Both the position numbers and the translations under genes were made by a program. A stretch of 42,249 nucleotides of DNA from Paenibacillus dendritiformis (lineage in GTDB: Bacteria > Bacillota > Bacilli > Paenibacillales > Paenibacillaceae): NCBI RefSeq assembly GCF_015845845.1, contig NZ_LDIG01000122.1, positions 1 to 42,249 on the forward strand, given 5' to 3'. The notes under the pieces were generated by a model, which saw nothing but the letters and a program-made list of their open reading frames with translations, was not told the origin of the DNA and searched no databases. Of the stretch, positions 1 to 9,000 are shown piece by piece. Numbering within the stretch: the first letter of the stretch is position 1; each line of letters starts with the position of its first letter.

Positions 1-449
1 TACTGGAAGATGTGCCTACTTGGAAACGTCAAACGAACGATCCGGAACGACAACGCAAGCGGTTGGCGAAAATCCAGGAAGTACACAGCCGAAACAGAGC
101 TAAACGGATTCAGCTAACGGGTTCTTACCGTCATCTGCAAAAGTTACGAACCCGCTGTGAGCATGTGTTTGCTGAAAGCAAAGTTGCGCATGGCATGGAT
201 CGTGCACGGAGCCGCGGACTCGACTGCATGCAAGAACAGGCGCTACTGACGGCGATCGTTCAAAATCTGAAAAGACTATGCCGGTTTGGGAAAAAGCGAT
301 CTCGAACTGGTATGTCGGCATGCCAAAAAACGAAATCCGTGATGACAGAGGCGTTGTCACGCCTACTCATTTCGCGCTGGCTGAGTTGTTTTACTCGTTT
401 TGCATGTCCATCAGACGGCTACAACTGCACTAATTCACCGGACTTTTAG
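1..449 (+). CDS. IS1182-like transposase, C-terminal part (cut by window edge)
   Basis: An open frame enters from the left edge (codons in phase with position 3) and stops at 447-449. The visible product has the C-terminal signature of DDE transposases of the IS1182/IS4-like group: an Arg/Cys-rich 'R..CEHVFAESK' block with the catalytic-region Glu, followed by 'HGMDRARSRGL' and 'AIVQNLKRL'. These transposases cut and rejoin the ends of their insertion sequence. The usual aromatic-rich C-terminal tail is not recognisable: after the LKRL block the sequence becomes Arg/Ser/Cys-rich, which suggests a frameshifted or decayed end. The N-terminal two thirds lie outside the window, so integrity cannot be judged. 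No terminal inverted repeat was identified to its right. Family assignment is from motif memory only; a neighbouring DDE family such as IS5 or IS1380 is possible. Confidence 0.7.
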   Translation, partial: LEDVPTWKRQTNDPERQRKRLAKIQEVHSRNRAKRIQLTGSYRHLQKLRTRCEHVFAESKVAHGMDRARSRGLDCMQEQALLTAIVQNLKRLCRFGKKRSRTGMSACQKTKSVMTEALSRLLISRWLSCFTRFACPSDGYNCTNSPDF

Positions 450-703
450 TGGAGCAGGTGATTAACGCAGCTTCTGCCTCTTAGGTGAAGCAGATGAAAA
501 AGCCAGCGGCCAACTATTTGGCGTTCAATCCATCCAGCGTGCTGAGGATTATCAATCAGTGTGCGCAGCGCAGCAAATCGGCTTGATGCAGCGGATGATG
601 ATATTCTCGAGGCGGGTCAGCCACGTTTAATTTTCGGTTCGTGGCAAGCGGAAGGGACCGACCCATGCAGGTCAGTCCCGATACATACAGCTTCGACTTG
701 CTA
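450..703. other. Intergenic, probable insertion-sequence flank
   Basis: This stretch separates the transposase remnant from the 3' end of the chitinase, which converges on it. I find no credible gene. It contains a weak inverted repeat at 620-645 (GCCACG...CGTGGC with a 14-nt loop) and a longer hairpin at 654-679, listed separately. The right end of the insertion sequence probably lies here but cannot be placed without the left end. Confidence 0.5.
654..679 (-). terminator. Possible terminator hairpin after the chitinase
   Basis: Read on the minus strand, GGGACTGACC, a 6-nt loop and GGTCGGTCCC form a 10-bp stem with one G-U pair, starting 25 nt after the chitinase stop codon. No run of U follows the stem, so it is at best a weak intrinsic terminator. 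It could instead belong to the insertion-sequence end. Confidence 0.3.
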
Positions 704-3700
704 TTATTCTACAAGCTTCCAGGAATCATCGCTTCCCGGAATGCTCCGTGTCCACCACTTGGCTTGGTAGAGCTTGCCTTCATAGCGAACCAAGTCGCCT
801 TCTACATACACATTGCCCGGCACGTAGTCCACACTGCCGTCTTCATTTGGAATCACTTCTTTTTTCCATGCTAGGGAGGTATCCGGAGCTTCGCCTTGTA
901 CCCACCATTTCGCTGTATATTTCTCTCCTTTGTAGATGACCGAATCGCCTTCATAGTAGATCTTCGTCGGATCATACGTATCCGCAAGTCCATCGATCAC
1001 GGTAATCTGGCGCTCTGCAGAGGCTTGCAGGCCTTCACTGTCTTCTACGGTGTATACCAACTCATATGTTCCCGGAGCAGAGGAATCAACCGTTCCTTCG
1101 ATCGCGATGCGATCGGTCAGGTCGCCATCTTCTTCATCCGCAGCGGTAACCCCTTCTCTCGGATCGAAGTGCTCGCCAACGAAAATCGTTTTATCCGTTG
1201 CGCCATGAATCACGGGTTTTGAAGTTACCGGCGGAATGCTTCCATTTCCGAATGCTTTGAAAATATCGGTAAACTGATATTGAGCCGTTACGCCACTTTT
1301 ATTTTCCAACATCGCATCCCGGTTCATCGACCAGAAGGAGGTCATCGCCAGCCCTTTCTCGATCGCATGATCGACAATCCACTGAGACCACTCCGTCGTA
1401 AAGATCGGATGAGCCGCGCCTTCGAAACCGATGGATGGCGTCGTTCCAATGATTCCATAAGCCTCTTCATCGGTTAGATCCTTGTTGGCATACTGCTTGT
1501 AGTATTGCTTCACTTGATTCTTCGTCGAATCAACGGCTCTAAGCGAAGCGGAACCGTAGTTCTCGCCAGGCAGGAGCGTTCCGCTGCCATAACACATCGT
1601 CATGATGTTCACGACTTTGACATCCACGCCGGCAGACAGGTAAGCCTCCAATACATCCAATTGAACGGAAGTCAGACCGCTTGGCAGTACTGGGAGCGTT
1701 AATACGATATCGACTCCGGTTGCGTCTTGCAGCTTTTTAATCGCCTTCGCATTGGCGATATTCAGGGCTTTGTTCTGCGCGCCGCCCTCAATGTCGAGGT
1801 CTAATCGGGTCAGTCCATAGCCTTGAACAAGCTCCATATACGTATTGAACAACGTATCTGTGTCTTCAGTTACTTCCCAGAATGTAACGCCGTTCAAACC
1901 GCCAAGGGAGATCGCGACATCTCCTCCCATTTCGCGCAGCTCCCGGATAGACTGCTTGATTCCTTGATATTGGGCATTGTCTGCATTCTTTTCATTCAGT
2001 ACGGAGTATCCTCCCCAGCCCCATTGCACTTTACCGTCAACGATTTGCTTCGAAGTGGATTGAATAAAGCCAAGATTGAAGAATTTCACGCCCGTATCCT
2101 CGGAAATTCGGGCAAGGTTAGGGGCGCCGTTGTTGGAATAGCCCGGCTTGGTAACCCATGCAACCATATCGACGAATGGAGAATTGACTTGCTTCGGCCA
2201 CTCGATTCCTTGGCCAACCCCAAAGTCTTGCTCCGGAGCTGCCGCTTCGACCACTGTAATGGTACGTTGTTTCTCAGCCGTTAATCCTTGCGAATCCGTA
2301 ACGGAATACGTCAGTTGGTACTTTTCTGCCACATTCGTGTTAACTTCTCCCGTCACGGTAATACGCGACGTTACATCTCCGTCTTCCGCGTCCGTAGCGG
2401 TCACGCCGGCCAGCTTATCGAAGACGTCGCCGACTTGAATCGTCAGGTCCGTTACGCCATGCAATACAGGCGGTTGATTCTTGCTTGGAGCTTCATTGCC
2501 CAGAATGAGTTGTCTGTTCATTTCCGGGCTGTTATTCGACACCCGCTGAACAAGCTCCATGCTTGTCATCTCGGCATCTCCCTTAAGTTTGAACGTATAG
2601 GAAGCGCCCGGCTCTATTGTTTTTGCATCATAGACCGATTTCAGGTCGACGACCGTGTAACCATTTTCATAGGTTACGGAGCCAGCCAGATAATCGCCGG
2701 AAGTCAACGGTCCATCTGTCTTGATATACAGCTTCGGCAGCTTAATCGTTTTTGCGCCTCGTTCCACGGCTCTCAACACTTGATTCGATTCCGTCAAGGC
2801 TTCGTTATTGACAATCGTGATTTCATACCCCTTGTTATTGCCCCAAGGCTCTGTATACGGTTTCACATCCGCCTTAACGTCCAGCTCGGCATAGTGGATT
2901 TCATGTGTTTTCAACGGCTGGCTTCCGAAGAGACCTTCTTTCGTCGCCTTTGTTAATTTGTCACGCTTGGCAGGGTCCGCAGTAGGGGCATCATTGGAAG
3001 CCATCCATGCAATGACGCCGCCTAGGCCGCGCTCAAGGACATATTTCGTCTTCTCTTGAATGGATCTTTCATTGTCATAGGTGTAGAATACGCCGCTTGT
3101 CTCATCATATAGATAAGGAGCTTTTGCGGCATCATCCCAATATTCTTTGAGATTCGGGTAAGTGGCCTTCAATTTGTCGAGATTGCGATAAGACCAAATC
3201 CCTGTTCGGCGGCCGCCGTCCCCAAGGACGAGTGGGGATTCGCCAACCGCGCCGCGGGATGGAGTGTTATCCGCATCCTTGGCAGATAGTGCGGCTTCAC
3301 CGAATAGTCCCGGATAATTCGGATCGGATCCTTGCGACACTTTATCCCAGCCGCGAGTATAGTAAGCCGCTCAGATGACAATCTTGCTCGGCTCGGCACC
3401 TTGCTGAATCAAATAGTTCACGCTCTCGTCAATGGACAGATTGTTGCCGGTAAGCGGGTCATTGGGGTTCGGATACAAACCGGTGTGATGGCCGCTTACC
3501 TCATCCCATGCGCCGCGCATGTCATAAGTCATGATGTTGGCAAAATCTACAATGTTAAATAACTTAGGCACATCAATGCCGATATCAATTTTTGCTTTGG
3601 GAGCGGGCAGGGCAACAGACAGCTCGTACGTTTTGCCAAGCTCGGCTCCTTGTTGGTTCAAGGCGTTTTTGAAGTCTTGAAGGAGCAAAATATAATTATT

Positions 3701-4339
3701 TTTATCCTCCGGGGTGGCGTATTTCGTGCCTTCATCGTTTTTATTATCGACAAGATCAGGTTGTCGCACTTCAGCCGGGAACTCCCAGTCCACATCGACG
3801 AAGTCCATGTTCGTGTACTTAATGAATTTCATCACATTCTGAACCAATTTCGCGCGTTTCGAAGCATCGGCCGCCACAACGGAGAAGTCGCCTGATTTCG
3901 ACCATCCGCCAAGAGAGATGCCGATTTTCAGATTCGGGTTTTCGGCGCGCAATTGCTGCAGGGCGATGAGGACGCCTGCATTGGCTGCGTCCCATTGTAC
4001 GCCATCCTGACCGACAGGCGCGCCTACAGCCGCATCCTTGTCCGTAAAGACGAGGTTGTCTTGGGCATCAAAATCTAGGAAGGCATAGTTCAAGTGGGTT
4101 AGTTGATCGGCGGGTATATCCTTGGGATAAAAGTTCCCTTGTCCTCCCCAGATCGACCAATCGCCATAGTACATGACATTCCGGATTTCCTGTGCTGAGC
4201 CCTGTTTGACATCAGGTTCCTTTGCTGCGGGAACAGTCGTTCCTGCATAAGCCGGCGCCAGGGAAGAGACGAACATCATGATGGTCATTACCGTCATGGC
4301 GAACAATCTTCGGGCACTCTGCTTTCTCCTAGTCTTCAT
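704..4339 (-). pseudogene. Secreted double-GH18 chitinase, split by an in-frame TGA
   Basis: One reading frame of 1212 codons, stops included, is interrupted by TGA at 3371-3373 (codon 323). The next ten codons (AAYYTRGWDK) and the rest continue in the same frame, so this is a nonsense change, probably from GGA. Codons 1-32 encode a signal peptide ending AYA. The first GH18 barrel (about 53-470) has the catalytic DFVDVDWE at 179-186 (Glu186), but the TGA cuts the barrel before its last strands. After it come a beta-rich segment, an Ig-like domain (about 624-698), a second GH18 barrel (about 718-1020) with LDLDIE and catalytic Glu851, another Ig-like domain and two C-terminal CBM5/12 chitin-binding modules rich in Trp. 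The intact protein would be a secreted chitin-degrading enzyme. An SD-like GGAAG lies about 10 nt upstream of the ATG. The second part could only be made by readthrough or by reinitiation at a GTG (3338-3340), and it would have no signal peptide. A sequencing error at 3371 is the main alternative. Confidence 0.85.
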
Positions 4340-5069
4340 CCGTTATTCACTTCCTATCAATAGATTATATTAATAGGCAGCTAGGGAGGACTTGCGATGG
4401 AATCATGCAAAATAACGCATACGACGAATAGAGTGTGGTTTCTATTGGTCGGCAACTGGCTGGCATAGAATTTCTTCCTTAGCCCCTTTAGCTTTGCGTC
4501 ACTAGATTTCCCTAGCTTTGCCTAGTAATACCTGGACAAAATGCATACGCTTTTATTTTTAATTGCGCTATTTATCCTGTATCTTGTATAACGATGCATG
4601 TTTGCACCGTTTAATATACAGTAATTTTACGTTTATTTAATGGGTCACGAGGCTTATTTGTGAAAATATATACATAGTTCGATTTTATTATTCATTTGAA
4701 ACATATCATGTTAAAAGTCCGGTTCGATTAGGGGGTGTTATTTAATTCCATATCGTTTAATGCGGTGCAACATCCCAGTCGCTGTGCCATTCCTTTGACG
4801 ATCCTTGCTATTCAATTTTACATATTTAAACATATTCAAGATATCCGGAAAGGTTGTGGGAATAGGTCTTAGGGAGGGGGTGGATATAGAGCTCGATTTG
4901 GATTAACTAGCCATAGTTCGCATAATTATAACCAAATATAACTATCCTTATATTCAGTCCGGACCAACAACTGTGGCGGAAATCATGCGTTGCCTCCACA
5001 TCCGAATTTGTAGTACGATGACATCGAACCCATGTATTGGAAATGATGCAGCTTATATTTACAGACGAT
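4340..5069. other. AT-rich intergenic region between divergent chitinase and SDR genes
   Basis: This stretch of about 730 bases is clearly more AT-rich than its neighbours and has no convincing gene on either strand. On the minus strand a TATAAT hexamer (plus-strand 4364-4369) lies 25 nt before the chitinase start, but no good -35 box precedes it. On the plus strand a weak promoter-like pair (4898-4926) faces the SDR gene. I see no riboswitch-like, tRNA or strong repeat structure. Confidence 0.5.
4898..4926 (+). promoter_or_regulatory. Weak sigma-A-like promoter candidate before the SDR gene
   Basis: TTGGAT (4898-4903) and CATAAT (4921-4926) are separated by exactly 17 nt. The -10 matches five of six consensus bases; the -35 matches only TTG. 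It lies about 155 nt upstream of the SDR start. In AT-rich DNA such a pair is expected by chance fairly often. Confidence 0.25.
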
Positions 5070-5074
5070 AGGAG
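5070..5074 (+). promoter_or_regulatory. Ribosome binding site deciding the SDR start
   Basis: AGGAG at 5070-5074 has 8 nt before the ATG at 5083, the expected spacing. The in-frame GTG at 5074 overlaps this motif and so cannot be the start, which makes the protein 201 rather than 204 residues. Confidence 0.7.
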
Positions 5075-5082
5075 TGTTCTGC

Positions 5083-5688
5083 ATGCTGACGCCACTAAAG
5101 GATAAGACGGTCGTCGTGACCGGAGCCAGCAAAGGAATCGGCAAAGGAATTGCGAGAACCTTCGCCGCACAAGGGGCGAAAGTCGCGGTCGTCGCACGCA
5201 GCTTGACGAAAGCGGAGGAAACCGCGGCGGAAATCCGGGATAACGGAGGCATTGCTCATGCCTTCCAAGGAAATGTCGCCGCCTGCCTGCCCTTTCTGAA
5301 GAAAGCGGAATACGGCCGGATCATTGTAACCTCTTCGATTACGGGGCCGGCCACCGGCTATGCCGGATGGTCGCACTACGGCGCAAGTAAAGCCGCTCAG
5401 CTGGGATTCATGCGCAGCGCGGCGCTCGAGCTCGCGCGTTACCACATTACAATTAACGCCGTCATGCCCGGCAACATCATGACGGAAGGCTTGGAAGGCC
5501 TTGGTGACCATTATCTGCAGGCGATGACGGCGTCCATTCCGCTCAAGCGGCTCGGAAGCGTCGAAGATATCGCTTACGCCGCTCTCTTTTTGGCTTCGAA
5601 GGAAGCAGGTTATATTACGGGCCAAACCATCATCGTGGATGGCGGCCAGATTATTCCAGAGAGTCTGGAAGCGATGGGGCAAACCTGA
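5083..5688 (+). CDS. Short-chain dehydrogenase/reductase with an internal deletion
   Basis: The 201-residue product is a classical SDR of the FabG/UcpA-like type. It keeps the dinucleotide motif TGASKGIG (13-20), the catalytic Ser in VTSSITG (82-88), the YGASK motif with Tyr99 and Lys103, and a C-terminal block ending in IVDGGQ. Family members are usually about 250-260 residues. Here residue 66 (GNVA) runs straight into ACLPFLKK, which in complete relatives directly precedes the strand leading to the catalytic Ser. About 55-60 residues are therefore missing, including the NNAG motif and the helix with the structural/catalytic Asn. The reading frame is preserved across the junction near 5278-5283. 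The core fold is probably broken, so I expect little or no NAD(P)-dependent oxidoreductase activity. It has its own terminator and is not part of the downstream operon. Its substrate cannot be told. Confidence 0.8.
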   Translation: MLTPLKDKTVVVTGASKGIGKGIARTFAAQGAKVAVVARSLTKAEETAAEIRDNGGIAHAFQGNVAACLPFLKKAEYGRIIVTSSITGPATGYAGWSHYGASKAAQLGFMRSAALELARYHITINAVMPGNIMTEGLEGLGDHYLQAMTASIPLKRLGSVEDIAYAALFLASKEAGYITGQTIIVDGGQIIPESLEAMGQT

Positions 5689-5766
5689 TTCGATTACTAT
5701 AGGAAACATTTCATCATGAACCTCTGCTGGCCGAGCTCAATGTACTCATCATATTATATGTATAAA

Positions 5767-5806
5767 TGGACATCCGTTTTAGAAGAACGGTTATGTCCAC
5801 TTTTTT
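5767..5806 (+). terminator. Rho-independent terminator after the SDR gene
   Basis: TGGACAT-CCGTT and AACGG-TTATGTCCA pair to give a stem of about 12 bp with a small internal bulge and a loop of about 7 nt. The stem is followed at once by C and TTTTTT (5801-5806). It separates the SDR transcript from the operon that starts at 6051. Confidence 0.85.
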
Positions 5807-5887
5807 GTGAAGGTGAAGATGATATGGGAATATCTAGTACCTCATCATTAACATGACATATTTTTTGTACCGAAGCAAAACTTTGTC

Positions 5888-5916
5888 TTTACCACAAAAA
5901 TAAACTTGTATATAAT
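5888..5916 (+). promoter_or_regulatory. Sigma-A-like promoter of the NRPS/PKS operon
   Basis: TTTACC (5888-5893, four of six consensus) and a perfect TATAAT (5911-5916) are separated by 17 nt. The pair lies about 135 nt upstream of the first operon ATG and downstream of the SDR terminator. It is the best promoter candidate for the more than 36 kb operon. No binding site for a named regulator was recognised. Confidence 0.5.
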
Positions 5917-6050
5917 CGAGGATAGACAAGTTTACTTCTTCTGGAATTTTATTTGCCCAAGGTAAACATTTTGTATTTATACGAAAAGTGTTGTTGTCTA
6001 TCATATGGAGATTATCAACATCGTTATTCAAATAAAGTAAGGGGGCCAAA

Positions 6051-9000
6051 ATGAATCGCACATCAAATCATTCCCTAACGATTAGCCACGGCTTCCTTGA
6101 CATGCAGCAAGCGTTTGTTGTGCATGGCAGCCGGATGATTACGTATCAAGAGGCGTGGAATCGCATACGAACGCTAGGGAAGACCTTACGGGAGCATGGC
6201 TGCATGGACGGAGATATCGTTGTCGTCCAAGAACGCGATCCCGTTCATTATATGTTGGCATGTCTAGCAGTTATGTCCATCAACTGCACAGTACTTGCGC
6301 TTCATCCACAAGATAGCTTCATAAGACATCGCTACATTTTGCAACGCAAGCAAATTCGGCATCTCCTGACAGATAATAGCTTGTTTTTCATATCGGATTC
6401 GGGAGAACGCTTTCCGGTTCTGCACCACTTACAAGCAGCGCCCAGCGTTGGTGAAGGGATACGAGCTGATATAACGGTTGCGGTCGATTCTATCTTATTC
6501 AGCCAATCCATTGAGAACAGCTATCCTGTGGAAAAAAGAGTGGATGGAGCATTTTTCTCGGAATGGATGCACTTTTTGGACAATCGCCTGCAAGTTTCAT
6601 TGAAGCGCGTATTGTTGCTGGATACGGACTATACAGGCATATGCACCTTCCTTTGGCTGCCTGTGTTTGCAAGTGGAGGAACTCTCGTTCTATACGACGG
6701 ACATGAACCATTGAATCGGGAACCAGTCACCCTTAGATCCTGCTTGCACACCTGGCAAATCGAAACGCTCCTATCTCCGCTTTCTCTGATGTTTCAATAC
6801 CATTCAATCCTATTTTCAGCTTTGTCGAACGATGATGCCCCGCCGCTGCGTACAGTCGTAACATATGGCGAAACAGCGCGCGATACAACTGCTTTTAAAG
6901 GTGGGCTTACCGCACATGAGATACGATGGCATAACTTTTATGGCTTCCCTTATCTGCCCCTGATCACGACGATATCTCCAATAGAATCCGAACAGGGCAG
7001 GCTGATGCACGAGGGGAAATCGCTTCCAAACGCCCGTGTGTATTGCTTGAATGACATGCTGCAGCCTCAGCCAATCGGAGTGCCAGGAAGAATGTTCATC
7101 AGCCAAGCTGCGTCTGATGACCGGGCTCAGGATGACAGGGAAGAACGGTATCCGGATTTGCTCTCTCCTGAGAAGACGATGCGGGGTACTCGCATACAGT
7201 CAAAGGTTCTTCCGAATGGAAGAATCGCCGTTGCAAGAGAGAGCGAAGCGGGCTTCTATCGGGAGGGCACTTATTACTCCTTGCTCGAACTGGAACGAGA
7301 GCTCCTGGAACATGAGCATATTGCCGACGCAGTCGTAGCAAGGGACGGGGAAGGATGTATTATTTATTGGGTCCCCAATCAAGAAGATGCCGGCACAGAC
7401 GAACTGTCACGATATATCGAGGAGAGGCTGCCCCTATGGAGTATGCATGTATCGCTTGAATATATCGAAGTTCGCCGCATTCCGCGAAATGTTCAGGGAG
7501 AGACGGACTATATCCGTCTTGAGGAAATGATGCTGCTCAGTCAGGCTGAATTGCAGCGGATGACGGCGGCATTGCGGGCGCTTCCGATCGAGGATTGCGC
7601 AATTGTTCGCTCTTATGAAGAAGGAAGTCAAGCTGACATTGCGGTCAGAACCATTCAAGCGGCCGGACGGCTTCCCGCGTATGAGGCCGCGCAGGCCGGC
7701 GAACCCAAGAAGGCGATTACGAAGGGAATGCCGCTCGCAAGCACAGGTGATCATCCCAACAGTCTGCATGAAGTCCTGTGCCGCGCAGCTGCATCCGCTA
7801 ATTCCTTGCTCTACATTGACCGTCAAGGCAAAGAGCATCGCCAGAGCTATGCCGAGCTGCTTGCAGAAGCCAAGCGCGTGGCGAAGGGGCTGCAGGATAT
7901 GGGCTGTCCGGCAGGAGAGCCGATCTTGCTGCAATTTGACGATAACCGGCAAATGCTGGAGACCTTCTGGGCATGCGTGCTAGGAGGCTATGTTCCGGTT
8001 CCGGTCGCCGTTTGCCCGGTATACAAAAGCAAAAACAGCCACACCGATCGTCTCATACAAATCTGGGATTTTCTCGGAAAACCTGTCATTGCGACATGCT
8101 CACAGCTGTACGAGGAAGTTGGCCGGCTCCGGCAAATCTATGCTTCTGATTCCATGCGAGTCCTGTCATCCGAGGATATCAAACGCGATGCGGCCGCGCT
8201 GCAGATCGTGCCCGGACAATCCGGCGACATCGCCCTTATGATGTTCACGTCCGGAAGTACCGGCACACCCAAAGGCGTGCAGCTGACGCATCATAATCTG
8301 CTCGCACGCTCGCTCGCCGTGAAGCAGCATCTCGGGCTGACTGCGGAAGAAGTGTCGTTAAACTGGATGCCGCTCAGCCATGTCGGCGGGCTCGTGATGT
8401 TTCACCTTCTGGATACCTTGCTTGCGAGTTCGCAAATACATATTCAAACGGACGCCGTCCTAGCCGAGCCGCTGCGTTGGCTCGACTGGATCGAACAGTA
8501 CCGGGTCTCTGTCACCTGGGCGCCTAACTTTGCCTACAGTCTGCTCAATGAACAGCTGCTATCCGTTCGCGCACCCCGGTGGGATCTCCGGCACGTAAAA
8601 TATTTTATTAATGGAGGAGAGCCGATTGTTCGCCTGAAAGCGGCCAAATTCATGGAGCTGCTTGAACCGTGCGGCCTGGCTCAGGGAGCGATGATTCCGG
8701 CGTTCGGCATGACGGAATTGTCGTCAGGCATTACCTTTTCCCGGCATTTCAGCGACTATCCGGACAGCTATAGCTTCGTATCGGTAGGAGAGCCTGTACC
8801 TGGAGTAGAGGTTCGCATCGCGGATGAAGCCAATCATGTACTGCTGGAAGACGAGATTGGAGAAGTCCAAATTAAGGGAGCGACCGTCACTCCGGGCTAT
8901 TTTGCTGTCGACAATCAGCGGGCTTTGGGCTTCACTTCGGACGGATGGTTTCAAACCGGCGATTTGGGATTTATCTCGGATGGACAGTTAACGATTACTG

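Larger units (their letters stand above)
5689..6050. other. Intergenic region ahead of the biosynthetic operon
   Basis: This 362-nt stretch contains an intrinsic terminator (5767-5806), a sigma-A-like promoter (5888-5916) and then about 130 nt of AT-rich leader before the first operon start. The leader ends with a GGGGG-rich Shine-Dalgarno at about 6039-6045, six nt or so before the ATG at 6051. A short open frame on the minus strand (5834-6061) covers the promoter and has no ribosome binding site or family resemblance, so I do not call it. No T-box, riboswitch or operator palindrome was recognised in the leader. Confidence 0.5.

Noticed and set aside
3371..3373. TGA in the chitinase as a selenocysteine or programmed readthrough codon
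   Set aside because: Chitinases of this family have no selenocysteine, the position is a plain Gly/Ala-type loop in relatives, and no hairpin typical of recoding was seen after it.
4340..5069. Riboswitch, attachment site or origin in the AT-rich intergenic region
   Set aside because: No stable multi-helix fold, repeated box or recognisable core motif could be found by reading; AT-richness alone is not evidence.
5834..6061. 75-residue open frame on the minus strand before the operon
   Set aside because: It covers the promoter and leader of the operon, has no ribosome binding site and resembles no family I know.
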